A stretch of DNA of 64,000 bases, taken from contig NZ_OZ245846.1 in NCBI RefSeq assembly GCF_965228935.1, positions 4,154,001-4,218,000 on the forward strand, written 5' to 3'. The DNA is from Ulvibacterium sp965228935. Its GTDB lineage: Bacteria > Bacteroidota > Bacteroidia > Flavobacteriales > Flavobacteriaceae. A model generated the notes under the pieces. It worked only from the letters and a program-made list of their open reading frames with translations. It had not been told where the DNA came from and made no database searches. Both the position numbers and the translations under genes were made by a program. The stretch's first letter is position 1. Every line of letters starts with the position of its first letter. Positions 1 through 7,359 of this stretch are shown piece by piece.

Positions 1-354
1 GACGGGGGGAATGTTCCAAATGCAGGCGGTAAAATAACCTCATTTATTACTGAGCAGAGTAGTTCTTTCTTCCGTGTTTCTGACAATGGAGGTCAAGGAG
101 GATTTTTAACAAAAACAAAACCATCTTCATCACAATTTGCTCAAGAAGCATTAGCTTTACCACCAGGTAATAATGCAAGTTTAATACAAGAAGTAACTGT
201 TCCAGCTGGTATTCAATTACAGAGGTCAAGAGCTCTTCCGGCTTTTGGTCGCCGTGGAGGAGGAGAGCAATTCCAAATATTGAATTATAATGACAGGAAG
301 CTAATTGACTTTGGACCTGCAAAACCATTCAATTTAGATTCTTCTTTAAATTAA
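1..354 (+). CDS. C-terminal end of RHS-type polymorphic toxin (5' truncated by window)
   Basis: An open frame enters from the left edge and stops with TAA at 352-354, giving about 117 residues without a start. The segment has a Gly/Ser-rich lead-in, then LALPPGNNAS, a VPAG motif and PAFGRRGGGEQF. A PAFG-x-x-GGG-x-Q pattern after an ALP-and-VPAG stretch is what I associate with toxin tips of RHS proteins in the ADP-ribosyltransferase/TNT (NAD glycohydrolase) group; that assignment is from memory of motifs and is tentative. A small immunity-like gene follows after 9 bp, and an RHS core scrap lies 1 kb downstream, which supports a polymorphic-toxin locus. The DNA is visibly more AT-rich than genes from 1568 onward, typical of exchanged toxin tips. 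Confidence 0.55.
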   Translation, partial: DGGNVPNAGGKITSFITEQSSSFFRVSDNGGQGGFLTKTKPSSSQFAQEALALPPGNNASLIQEVTVPAGIQLQRSRALPAFGRRGGGEQFQILNYNDRKLIDFGPAKPFNLDSSLN

Positions 355-363
355 AAAATAAAA

Positions 364-645
364 ATGTTTGAAAAGATTGATAGTGTTATTAATGATTGGG
401 CAAATACAAAGAATCTCCCTCTGTTAAAGGAGTATCAAGGACAAGAAGTCCGTAGTCTTAACCTTAATACAAAAAAAGGAAACCAATATCAAATATGGGT
501 TGAAGTCGAATCAAAAAACATTGTAAAAATAAGTGCTTGGAATTACCATAAATTAAAAGTTCAATTTACGGTAACCAATGATTGGATAACAAAAGCACTA
601 GACAAATCATTTGAAATTGTAATGTTGTGGGACAGTGAAATTTGA
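364..645 (+). CDS. Putative immunity protein for the upstream toxin
   Basis: This encodes 93 residues starting MFEKIDSVIN. It is small, has no signal peptide or membrane segment, and appears to alternate short strands and helices with several Trp residues (WANT, IWVEV, SAWNY, VTNDW). I do not recognise a named family. Its place, 9 bp after the toxin stop codon and on the same strand, is the usual position of a cognate immunity gene in RHS loci, and it shares the toxin gene's AT-rich composition. The immunity role is inferred from position and size only; it could also be an unrelated small protein. The left end of a RAYT element begins only 5 bp after its stop codon. Confidence 0.5.
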   Translation: MFEKIDSVINDWANTKNLPLLKEYQGQEVRSLNLNTKKGNQYQIWVEVESKNIVKISAWNYHKLKVQFTVTNDWITKALDKSFEIVMLWDSEI

Positions 646-656
646 CACTCCCCGCT

Positions 657-679
657 CCGCAGTAGTTGTACTGCTGCGG
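657..679. repeat. Left-end REP-like hairpin of RAYT element
   Basis: CCGCAGTAG and CTGCTGCGG pair around a TTGTA loop with one G-T position. It is the likely recognition hairpin for the Y1 transposase and is mirrored at 1328-1369. Confidence 0.7.
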
Positions 680-743
680 TAAAACATTCTTACTGTTGTT
701 CCCAAAAAGATGACTTGGCGCACAATTTTTTATAAATTGTGGT

Positions 744-1319
744 ATGCAACAGGGCGTAAAACATACGATAAAGACCAATGGTTCGTACTATATGACCATG
801 ACCGTTGTTGCCTGGGCAGATGTCTTTACCAGAAAGAACCACAAACAGGCCATTGTGGATCCACTGCAGTATTGCATTGGTCAAAAGGGCCTGAACGTGT
901 ATGCGTATTGTGTCATGACCAACCATTTGCATTTGATCGCGAACTGTGATGAACCTTTTCAATTGAAAGATACCGTACGCGATTTCAAGAGACATTCCGC
1001 TAGGACAGTTCTGGACCAGGTTCTCAACGAGCCCGAGTCAAGAAGGGAAAACTTGGTTTCAATATTTAAAAATGCGGCACGGGACAATTCACAGAGCAAG
1101 GCCTTCAAATTTTAGAAAACGGGCAACCATGCCATTGAACTGTACTCCGAAAAATTTCTATGGGACAAGATCAATTACATCCATAACAATCCGGTTTCCG
1201 AGAACTTTGTCTCAAAACCCGAGCATTGGTTATACTCCTCGGCATCGAACTATTTGGAGGAAGAATCGATTCTACCAGAGGTTAGGGTAGTGCCTCAAAT
1301 GATGAAAACGATAACATAA
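744..1319 (+). pseudogene. REP-associated tyrosine transposase (Y1_Tnp/RAYT), broken by amber codon
   Basis: The frame starts with ATG at 744 and shows the Y1 transposase signature: the NHLHLI metal-binding HxH (VMTNHLHLI), a YCV lead-in and a downstream FKRHSA segment. The reading frame is interrupted by TAG at 1113-1115, right after KAFKF. Beyond it the same frame continues without shift for 67 codons (KTGNHAIELYS, KINYIHNNPV, WLYSSASNY) to TAA at 1317-1319. The family usually has KFW at this point, so TAG probably arose from a TGG Trp codon. The conserved NHAIEL and YIHNNPV motifs lie after the stop, so the first 123 residues alone should not be active. Read-through or a sequencing error is possible. 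It can probably only be mobilised by an intact copy elsewhere. Confidence 0.8.
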
Positions 1320-1327
1320 TGGAGTTT

Positions 1328-1375
1328 CCGCAGCAGTACAACCCTGCCCGCCTATGGTGGGTATTGCGGAGCGGG
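1328..1375. repeat. Right-end REP-like hairpin of RAYT element
   Basis: This contains CCGCAGCAGTACAAC and TGCGGAGCGGG, exact inverted copies of the left end, plus an internal CCCGCC-TAT-GGTGGG stem. It marks the right boundary of the element. Confidence 0.7.
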
Positions 1376-1397
1376 AAGAGGCAAAAAGAAGTAAGGA

Positions 1398-1520
1398 AAC
1401 ATCTATATTTACGATGCCGTTGGCACCAAGTTAAAGAAGACGGTCAACGACAATGGTTCTTTGACAAATAGGGTCCTTCAGTTGCAAACGGGTAGTTACA
1501 GGAAACAAAAAACCCGATAG
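1398..1520 (+). pseudogene. Fragment of RHS repeat core (YD-repeat remnant)
   Basis: Read in frame from 1398 the DNA gives NIYIYDAVGTKLKKTV, then NDNGSLTNR, then loses likeness and stops with TAG at 1518-1520. The YxYDAxGxKLKK pattern is the RHS/YD repeat that normally lies just before the toxin tip. There is no start codon or room for a full gene, so it is a remnant. Because the toxin end at 1-354 lies on the same strand upstream, this looks like a leftover or silent RHS cassette from toxin-tip replacement, later separated from the active locus by the RAYT insertion. The assignment of the YD motif is good; the history is inferred. Confidence 0.6.
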
Positions 1521-1533
1521 TAGTATCGGGTTT
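1510..1533. terminator. Bidirectional rho-independent-like hairpin
   Basis: A perfect 10-bp stem AAACCCGATA / TATCGGGTTT closes a GTAG loop, with A/T runs on both sides. It lies 34 bp beyond the end of the ferredoxin gene on the minus strand and also ends the RHS-remnant side, so it can insulate the two. Confidence 0.6.
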
Positions 1534-1567
1534 AAATTCTATTTTCCAAGTAAATCAAATGGTTCTT

Positions 1568-1921
1568 CTAATCATCCGGATGCATAAAACGCTGTTTGGT
1601 AAGCAAGGTCTCTTCAGACTCTACCCTATCCTCGTCGGGAACACAACAATCCACGGGACAGACTGCAGCGCACTGCGGTTCCTCATGAAATCCCATACAC
1701 TCGGTACATTTATCCGGGGATATGTAATAGATCTCGTCGCTAATAGGTTCCTGAACCTCATCCGCATTTACGGCCTTTCCATCCGGTAATACGACATCAC
1801 CTTTTAGCGAGGTTCCATCACTATATCTCCATTCATCCGCTCCTTCGTAGATAGCGGTATTCGGGCACTCGGGCTCACAGGCCCCACAGTTTATACATTC
1901 ATCCGTTATGATAATAGCCAT
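1568..1921 (-). CDS. 4Fe-4S dicluster ferredoxin
   Basis: The product has 117 residues with two Cys clusters: CINCGACEPECP near the N-terminus and CTECMGFHEEPQCAAVCPVDCC in the second half. The spacing CxxCxxC...CP and CxxC-x8-CxxxCP fits a bacterial 7Fe/8Fe ferredoxin with an insert before the second set. It is cytoplasmic and acts as a low-potential electron carrier. It is transcribed divergently from an acyl-CoA reductase 129 bp away; as far as I recall this pair sits next to serC/serA in many Flavobacteriaceae. A good promoter match is visible upstream (2015-2046) and a hairpin follows the gene. The partner enzyme is not identified by the sequence. Confidence 0.9.
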   Translation of the reverse strand: MAIIITDECINCGACEPECPNTAIYEGADEWRYSDGTSLKGDVVLPDGKAVNADEVQEPISDEIYYISPDKCTECMGFHEEPQCAAVCPVDCCVPDEDRVESEETLLTKQRFMHPDD

Positions 1922-1992
1922 AATTTTCTTTTTTAAGACTGAATCCGTTTTACATCAAAATCCGTTCAGCAGCAATTTTAGTTTTGTATGTG

Positions 1993-2000
1993 TATTTTTG
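1993..2000 (+). promoter_or_regulatory. Possible -7 element for acyl-CoA reductase
   Basis: TATTTTTG fits the TAnnTTTG -7 box and lies about 50 bp upstream of the gene start at 2051. No TTTG box is seen at the proper distance, so this is only partial support. Confidence 0.25.
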
Positions 2001-2014
2001 CAATTCCTTAAAAG

Positions 2015-2046
2015 CAAAGGTAAACCCTACAGAATTACTAGACAAA
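2015..2046 (-). promoter_or_regulatory. Bacteroidota-type promoter for the ferredoxin gene
   Basis: On the minus strand TTTG (2043-2046) is followed after exactly 20 bases by TACCTTTG (2015-2022). This matches the TTTG-N19/20-TAnnTTTG consensus of the Bacteroidota primary sigma factor, and the start codon lies about 95 bp downstream. Confidence 0.5.
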
Positions 2047-2050
2047 TATA

Positions 2051-3112
2051 ATGACTGACCTTAAACGTAGATTAGAAGCTTTTGTTAAACTTGGAAAATT
2101 CATTGGGGAATTTTGCGAAAATCCTAATGAACCGCCCTTTAAAGGACATTCAGAAGACCCTTGGTTTCATAAATTGAACCAAAAGATCCGTTTGGCCGGT
2201 GAGTCCAACGGCTGGTTTACAAGAGCAAATATCCTTTTTGCCCTGGCGACCTGGAAGGAACTATTGACCGAGGAAAATTTAATGGATTGGTTATCCGCTT
2301 ATGATCTGGGAAAAAACAAAAAAAAGGATATCGCACTTATCATGGCCGGAAATATACCCCTGGTGGGTTTCCATGATTTTTTGGCGGTCCTTGTTACGGG
2401 AAATTCCGCCTTGGTAAAGCTTTCCTCCAATGACAACATCCTGCTTCCCTTTTTGGCCGAATATCTTGGTGAAATGGATTCTACCTTAAAAGATGCAATC
2501 CGCTTTACGGAAGGGAAACTGGATACCTTTGATGCCATTATTGCCACGGGTAGCGATAATACGGCGCGATATTTTGAATATTACTTCGGGCAAAGACCCA
2601 ACCTGATCCGAAGAAATAGGAATTCAGTCGCGATTCTTACCGCAAACGAATCTCCGGACCAGCTAAAGGCTTTGGGCGAGGATATTTTTAGATACTATGG
2701 CCTAGGGTGCCGAAGTGTGTCCAAACTCCTGGTTCCGATGGATTATGATTTTGATACTTTCTTTACTTCCATTTACCCCTATAGGGACATCATAGACCAT
2801 CAAAAGTATGCCAATAACTATGATTACAACAAGGCCATATATCTGATGAGCGAATTCAAGATCCTGGACAATGGGTTCCTCATGCTCAAAGAGGATGAAA
2901 GTTACAGTTCACCCATTGCCACACTGTTTTATGAGCGATACCGATCCGTAAAGGATGCTAGACTAAAGTTGGAACAGAATAAGGAAAAAATACAGTGCGT
3001 GGTATCCGATGGATCCATCCCGGACGAGATTCCTTTCGGAACCACCCAAAAACCGATGCTCAAGGATTATGCGGATGGGGTGGACACTGTTGACTTCCTG
3101 TTAAAAACATAA
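2051..3112 (+). CDS. Acyl-CoA reductase, LuxC-like family
   Basis: This 353-residue protein belongs to the LuxC-type acyl-CoA/fatty acid reductases, which form an acyl-enzyme on Cys and reduce it with NADPH. It shows ALVKLSSND in the nucleotide-binding half and YGLGCRSVSKL, where the Cys is the expected nucleophile. It is shorter than marine Vibrio LuxC (about 480), as is usual for the Bacteroidota version. No luxAB genes are near, so bioluminescence is not implied. It is divergent from the ferredoxin and followed by serC 121 bp downstream. Its natural substrate in this group is unknown to me. The start ATG at 2051 gives MTDLKRRLEAFVKLG. Confidence 0.8.
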   Translation: MTDLKRRLEAFVKLGKFIGEFCENPNEPPFKGHSEDPWFHKLNQKIRLAGESNGWFTRANILFALATWKELLTEENLMDWLSAYDLGKNKKKDIALIMAGNIPLVGFHDFLAVLVTGNSALVKLSSNDNILLPFLAEYLGEMDSTLKDAIRFTEGKLDTFDAIIATGSDNTARYFEYYFGQRPNLIRRNRNSVAILTANESPDQLKALGEDIFRYYGLGCRSVSKLLVPMDYDFDTFFTSIYPYRDIIDHQKYANNYDYNKAIYLMSEFKILDNGFLMLKEDESYSSPIATLFYERYRSVKDARLKLEQNKEKIQCVVSDGSIPDEIPFGTTQKPMLKDYADGVDTVDFLLKT

Positions 3113-3233
3113 CAGAATTATTTGTTTTCCATGAGGATGATTCCCCATAATTTTATGACCTTTAACGGCTTAATTCGAATAACCCCTTTGAAATACCGAA
3201 TAATTTACGGAACCTAATAAATTTGGACATCAT

Positions 3234-4298
3234 ATGAAAAAACACAATTTTAGCCCAGGACCCTGTATTCTTCCACAAGAGGTTTTTTTAAAGGCCTCCG
3301 AGGCCGTTATGGATTTTAACGGTTCCGGATTATCGCTTATTGAGATATCCCATAGAAGTAAGGAATTTGTGGCCATAATGGAACAAACAAGGGCCTTGGC
3401 ACTGGAGCTTTTGGGACTGGAAGGTAAAGGGTACCAAGCCTTGTTTTTGCAAGGTGGAGCCAGTCTGGAGTTTTTAATGGTGGCCTACAACTTATTGGAT
3501 AAGAAAGCAGGGTATCTCAATACCGGTTCATGGAGTGAAAAGGCCATTAAGGAGGCCAAGATTTTCGGTGAGGTAATGGAAGTGGGTTCCTCAAAAGATG
3601 AGAATTTCAATTATATACCCAAAGGGTATACGGTTCCGGATGATCTGGATTATCTGCACCTGACATCGAACAATACCATTTTCGGGACCCAGGTAAAAAA
3701 ATTCCCGAAGACCACCGTTCCTTTGGTCTGTGATATGAGCTCCGATATTTTTTCCAGACAATTGGATTTCTCCCAGTTTGACCTGATCTACGCCGGAGCC
3801 CAAAAGAACATGGGGGCCGCAGGCACCACCTTGGTGGTCGTTAAGGAAGATGTTCTGGGGAAGGTTTCCCGTAAAATTCCGTCTATGTTGGATTACCAGG
3901 TTCATATTTCCAAGGATAGCATGTTCAATACACCTCCGGTCTTTGCGGTATATACCTGTATGTTGACCTTGGAGTGGCTTAAAAACTTGGGAGGAATTCC
4001 GGCCATAGAGGAAATCAATGAAAAGAAAGCGCAATTGCTGTATTCGGAAATCGATTTGAATCCTGTTTTTGAGGGCTTTGCCAAAGTAGAGGACCGTTCC
4101 CATATGAATGCAACCTTCAACCTGGCCGATGAAAGGTTAAAGGAGCCCTTTGATACCATGTGGAAGGAAGCTGGTATCAATGGCCTCAACGGACACCGAT
4201 CCGTTGGCGGTTATAGAGCTTCGATGTACAATGCCATGTCATTGGAGAGCGTAGGCATACTTGTGGATGTTATGAGCGAAATGGAGCGAAAGGGATAA
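3234..4298 (+). CDS. serC: Phosphoserine aminotransferase
   Basis: SerC converts 3-phosphohydroxypyruvate and glutamate to phosphoserine in serine synthesis, with a parallel role in pyridoxal phosphate synthesis. The 354-residue product begins with the class-V aminotransferase NFSPGPCILP motif. It carries FLQGGASLEF, the PLP lysine in YAGAQKNMG (K191), and HRSVGGYRASMYNAM at the C-terminus that helps bind phosphate. The length fits the family (about 355-360). serA follows 79 bp downstream on the same strand, making a serCA pair. A TAAATTTG box (3218-3225) just before the start resembles a -7 element but has no partner. Confidence 0.95.
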   Translation: MKKHNFSPGPCILPQEVFLKASEAVMDFNGSGLSLIEISHRSKEFVAIMEQTRALALELLGLEGKGYQALFLQGGASLEFLMVAYNLLDKKAGYLNTGSWSEKAIKEAKIFGEVMEVGSSKDENFNYIPKGYTVPDDLDYLHLTSNNTIFGTQVKKFPKTTVPLVCDMSSDIFSRQLDFSQFDLIYAGAQKNMGAAGTTLVVVKEDVLGKVSRKIPSMLDYQVHISKDSMFNTPPVFAVYTCMLTLEWLKNLGGIPAIEEINEKKAQLLYSEIDLNPVFEGFAKVEDRSHMNATFNLADERLKEPFDTMWKEAGINGLNGHRSVGGYRASMYNAMSLESVGILVDVMSEMERKG

Positions 4299-4377
4299 TC
4301 ATTGAGCGTTTTTAGTTGTTCGTTGACCGTAAAATCAAGGAGCAATTAAAACAATAGACTGACGACCAACAACCAAA

Positions 4378-5328
4378 ATGAAAATATTAGCAAACGACGG
4401 AATAGCACAATCAGGGATACAAGCTTTGGAGAGCGAAGGGTTTGAGGTCTTGACCACAACCGTTGCCCAAGAACAACTGATTCCCTACATCAACGAACAT
4501 GAAATCATCGGGCTTTTGGTACGCAGTGCCACCAAAGTGCGAAAAGACCTTATTGATGCCTGCCCAAGTCTAAGACTGATCGGTCGTGGTGGTGTTGGTA
4601 TGGACAATATCGATGTTGCTTATGCCAAGGAAAAGGGGTTACATGTGATCAATACTCCTGCCGCCTCCTCGGAATCGGTTGCGGAACTGGTATTTGCCCA
4701 TTTGTTCGGAGGTGTCCGTTACCTTTACGATGCCAACAGACAGATGCCCTTGGACGGGGATAGTAAATTTAAACAGCTCAAAAAATCCTATGCCGGAGGA
4801 ACGGAACTTAGGGGAAAGACCTTAGGGGTAATCGGTTTTGGGCGGATTGGCCGGGCCACGGCGAAAATCGCCTTGGGAGTTGGTATGAAGGTTGTTTATT
4901 TTGATCCCTTTTTGGAGACAGCCTCGCTTGAGGTCTCGTTTTTTGACGGCCAATCGGCTTCCTTTACTTTTAGCTCGTTGACCAAGGAAGAAGTATTGCA
5001 GGCCTCGGACTTCATCACCCTTCATGTCCCTGCACAAGAAGAGTATGTCATTGGCAAAAAGGAATTAGCGATCATGAAGGATGGTGTGGGTATTGTAAAT
5101 GCGGCAAGAGGCGGTGTTGTGGATGAAGTGGCCCTGATGGGTGCGCTTGAAAGCGGAAAAGTCTCCTTTGCCGGATTGGATGTCTTCGAATCCGAACCCA
5201 GTCCGGAAATTAAAATTTTGATGCACCCCAAAATTTCATTGACCCCACATATCGGTGCGGCGACAGGAGAGGCACAGGATCGAATCGGAACCGAATTGGC
5301 CTCACAGATAATTTCGCTATTGAAGTAG
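4378..5328 (+). CDS. serA: D-3-phosphoglycerate dehydrogenase (short form)
   Basis: This 316-residue D-2-hydroxyacid dehydrogenase catalyses the first step of serine synthesis. It shows the nucleotide fold GVIGFGRIGRATA, the RGGVG segment near Arg90, NAARGGVVDE with the catalytic Arg region, and the TPHIGAATGEAQ His motif. There is no C-terminal ACT domain, so it is the short form that lacks the classical serine-binding feedback site. It follows serC in the same direction. Identity as SerA rather than another 2-hydroxyacid dehydrogenase rests on this pairing. Confidence 0.9.
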   Translation: MKILANDGIAQSGIQALESEGFEVLTTTVAQEQLIPYINEHEIIGLLVRSATKVRKDLIDACPSLRLIGRGGVGMDNIDVAYAKEKGLHVINTPAASSESVAELVFAHLFGGVRYLYDANRQMPLDGDSKFKQLKKSYAGGTELRGKTLGVIGFGRIGRATAKIALGVGMKVVYFDPFLETASLEVSFFDGQSASFTFSSLTKEEVLQASDFITLHVPAQEEYVIGKKELAIMKDGVGIVNAARGGVVDEVALMGALESGKVSFAGLDVFESEPSPEIKILMHPKISLTPHIGAATGEAQDRIGTELASQIISLLK

Positions 5329-5404
5329 GTTTATTTTCCAGAAAGACCAATTGGATTAACACAGTTTTTGTACATTACCGTTCCATTTTAAAATTAACTA
5401 TAAC

Positions 5405-6037
5405 ATGTCTGGATTATTAGATTTACTAAACAGCCCTATGGGCAAACAATTAATTAATGGAGTGGCCGGGCAGACCGGACAGACCGAAAACAAGACCGCC
5501 GATGTACTGAGCATGGCAATGCCCCTTTTATTGGGTGCGATGAAGAAAAATGCATCCTCGCCCCAGGGGGCCGAAGGTCTTATGAACGCACTATCCAATA
5601 AACACGACGGCAGTATCCTCGATGATCTGGGAGGTCTCTTCGGAGGAGGCGTAGACCAGTCCGTGATGGATGACGGTGCCGGAATTCTGGGCCACGTACT
5701 CGGAAGCAAGCAACCACAGGTAGAGAACGCATTGAGCCAGAAATCCGGTCTGGATGCAGGTGCCATAGCCAATATCCTTAAAATTGCGGCCCCTATCGTA
5801 ATGGGATATCTAGGTAGGGAAAGGAACAACGGCAACGTGAACGATGCCGGTGGAATGAACAGTTTATTGGGAAGTATGCTGGGGGGTCAGCCACAACAAA
5901 ACCAAAGTTTGATCATGAGCCTAATCGATGCCGATGGTGACGGGAGCGTATTGGACGATGTGGCGGGTATGGTCATGGGCAGCAATAAGAAAAGTGGCGG
6001 ACTTGGTGGATTGTTGGGAGGCCTCTTCAAAAAATAA
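5405..6037 (+). CDS. DUF937 domain protein
   Basis: The 210-residue product starts MSGLLDLLNSPMGKQLINGVAG and is rich in Gly, Leu and Asn. A central LDDLGGLFGGG-type stretch and a C-terminal GGLGGLLGGLFKK tail are typical of DUF937 proteins. There is no signal peptide or membrane segment. An Asp-rich DADGDGSVLDD segment recalls a calcium-binding loop, but one loop is not proof. In flavobacteria I recall this gene lying next to serCA, and here it begins 76 bp after serA. Its function is unknown. A strong hairpin terminator follows at 6070-6099. Confidence 0.8.
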   Translation: MSGLLDLLNSPMGKQLINGVAGQTGQTENKTADVLSMAMPLLLGAMKKNASSPQGAEGLMNALSNKHDGSILDDLGGLFGGGVDQSVMDDGAGILGHVLGSKQPQVENALSQKSGLDAGAIANILKIAAPIVMGYLGRERNNGNVNDAGGMNSLLGSMLGGQPQQNQSLIMSLIDADGDGSVLDDVAGMVMGSNKKSGGLGGLLGGLFKK

Positions 6038-6069
6038 TTTTGATTATATCGACCTTATTTGATAAAGGT

Positions 6070-6099
6070 AAAAGTCGCTCGTAAATACGAGCGACTTTT
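6070..6099 (+). terminator. Rho-independent terminator after the DUF937 gene
   Basis: A perfect 14-bp inverted repeat (AAAAGTCGCTCGTA against TACGAGCGACTTTT) is followed by a T run on the plus strand, 33 bp after the DUF937 stop codon. Confidence 0.85.
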
Positions 6100-6149
6100 T
6101 TGTGGCTTATTAAATGGAAATATCGATGTGCTATAAAAAAGACATGGCT

Positions 6150-6608
6150 ATGAAGAAAAGGATTTTTCAATTTGGAATACTATTGTTTTTAATCGGCTTG
6201 GTTGTCAACAGTTGTCAAAACTCCAGGAAAGCTCTTGGGATTACGGTTGAAGAAAGGATGGCCTTTGACCAAAAAGTTGGGGATACCCTAGCAATAAAAA
6301 GCGATAGTACGGAATACGAAATAATTATCATTGAACCCGGATTCAATTTGTGGCTTACCAGTATCGCTAGACCAGAGGGTTTCTATTCCCAATCCTTTCT
6401 GGAAAACCGCAATCTGATCATGGTTACCAACTGGAACCAAAGGGTATTGCAGCCTCTACGCTTTAATCCGAACTTGTACGAACTCCAAATAGACTACAAT
6501 CCGAATATTGATTACGGCTACGAGCTAAATTACAAATTGTATAATTATTTTATCTTTTTTCAACGCAAATACGGCCAACGTTTGGGGCCTTGGTTGCCTC
6601 GGATTTAA
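6150..6608 (+). CDS. Small lipoprotein, DUF6146-like
   Basis: From the ATG at 6150 the product has 152 residues: MKKRIFQFG, a hydrophobic run and the lipobox LVVNSC, so it should be a membrane-anchored lipoprotein. ATG codons at 6114, 6126 and 6144 are also in frame, but they would bury the signal peptide behind a charged extension. The mature part has EIIIIEPGFNLWL, a WNQRVLQP segment and a Tyr/Asn-rich tail (YELNYKLYNYFIFF). I recall a similar conserved flavobacterial family called DUF6146; its function is unknown. The next gene starts 29 bp downstream. Confidence 0.7.
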   Translation: MKKRIFQFGILLFLIGLVVNSCQNSRKALGITVEERMAFDQKVGDTLAIKSDSTEYEIIIIEPGFNLWLTSIARPEGFYSQSFLENRNLIMVTNWNQRVLQPLRFNPNLYELQIDYNPNIDYGYELNYKLYNYFIFFQRKYGQRLGPWLPRI

Positions 6609-6637
6609 GGACTATATTTGCTCCTTATCCTAGATTT

Positions 6638-6940
6638 ATGGAGAAATTAAAAAAGCGCTGGGGCATCCATTCCAATTTTCAGTTGCTGATAATTTTTATC
6701 GTATTTGCCATTACGGGCTCCGCGGCGGCCAAACTAGCCGAACCTCTTACAAGCTTCATAGGTCTTCAACAAGAAACAACCAATCCTTGGATCTATTGGA
6801 CGGTACGTATTCTATTAATTTTTCCAGTCTATCAAGTCTTGCTCATAGTTTTTGGATGGTTGTTCGGGCAGTTCAAATTCTTCTGGAACTTTGAAAAGAA
6901 AATGCTGTCGCGCCTTGGACTTGGTTTTCTTTTTAAATAA
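6638..6940 (+). CDS. Small inner-membrane protein, DUF6787-like
   Basis: The start ATG at 6638 gives MEKLKKRWGIHSNFQ and 100 residues; an in-frame start at 6590 would overlap the previous gene. There are two hydrophobic segments (LLIIFIVFAITGSAAA and ILLIFPVYQVLLIVFGWLFG) and a charged C-terminus ending with FEKKMLSRLG. It resembles a conserved flavobacterial family of unknown function (DUF6787). It may be co-transcribed with the lipoprotein upstream. Confidence 0.65.
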   Translation: MEKLKKRWGIHSNFQLLIIFIVFAITGSAAAKLAEPLTSFIGLQQETTNPWIYWTVRILLIFPVYQVLLIVFGWLFGQFKFFWNFEKKMLSRLGLGFLFK

Positions 6941-6946
6941 TTAGGG

Positions 6947-6978
6947 TTTGTTTAACTGTCCTGCAGTGCTTAATTTGG
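6947..6978 (+). promoter_or_regulatory. Putative promoter for the small Cys protein and TonB receptor
   Basis: TTTG (6947-6950) is followed after 20 bases by TAATTTGG (6971-6978), one mismatch from TAnnTTTG. The start codon at 6994 is 15 bp downstream. Confidence 0.35.
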
Positions 6979-6993
6979 TTAATTTTGCGGACT

Positions 6994-7296
6994 ATGGCGT
7001 GGAATCGTAATATCGGTTTATTCATCTTCTTTACGACTTTGTTGTCCGTCAAAGTATCCACCTTCCATGTATATTGCCACACGGACAATGATTGCGATCG
7101 CATCGAAAATTGCGAATATTGCGAGCTGGCGATCGAGAATCAAAATACGGAATATGTCATGCCTTTGCTCGGCGTTCTTGATGTTTCCAATTTGGTCTTT
7201 TTACGGTTGGAACTTAATTACGACCCTTATTTTTCCACCGTTTCCGACAGTGTTGTAACCAAAAATCATTGTAGGCCTCCTCCAGATATAGCTTAG
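6994..7296 (+). CDS. Small Cys-containing secreted protein of unknown function
   Basis: From ATG 6994 this encodes 100 residues: MAWNRNIGLFIFFTTLLSV, a likely signal or anchor segment, then HVYCHTDNDCDRIENCEYCELA. That stretch holds Cys and His in a CHTDNDCxxxxxCxxC arrangement, followed by a hydrophobic segment. The Cys/His cluster could bind a metal ion, but this is a guess. It precedes a TonB-dependent receptor by 63 bp in the same direction, so it may serve the same uptake system. An alternative TTG start at 6985 adds three residues. I do not recognise a family. Confidence 0.55.
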   Translation: MAWNRNIGLFIFFTTLLSVKVSTFHVYCHTDNDCDRIENCEYCELAIENQNTEYVMPLLGVLDVSNLVFLRLELNYDPYFSTVSDSVVTKNHCRPPPDIA

Positions 7297-7359
7297 ACTC
7301 CCCAAAGCTTCCCATCTTTTTCCATGACCGAAGCCATTTCTAAACTATATGGATAACTC

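Larger units (their letters stand above)
650..1375 (+). mobile_element. RAYT/IS200-like element with REP-type palindromic ends
   Basis: The element is bounded by matching inverted ends. The left end holds CCCGCTCCGCA (651-661) and GTTGTACTGCTGCGG (665-679). The right end holds their exact reverse complements, CCGCAGCAGTACAAC (1328-1342) and TGCGGAGCGGG (1365-1375). Each end also folds on itself: left CCGCAGTAG/CTGCTGCGG, right with an inner CCCGCC-TAT-GGTGGG hairpin. This resembles REP-type hairpins that flank Y1 (TnpA_REP) transposases. The single gene inside is such a transposase with an internal stop. It sits directly after the immunity gene and before an RHS remnant. No target-site duplication is visible, as expected for this class. 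Confidence 0.8.

Noticed and set aside
2051..3112. Bioluminescence locus suggested by the LuxC-like gene
   Set aside because: There is no luxA, luxB, luxD or luxE near; the gene is a common flavobacterial acyl-CoA reductase beside serCA.
3591..4103. 170-codon open frame opposite serC
   Set aside because: It lies fully antisense to a well supported serC, has no family likeness and no promoter; it is a shadow of the serC codon pattern.
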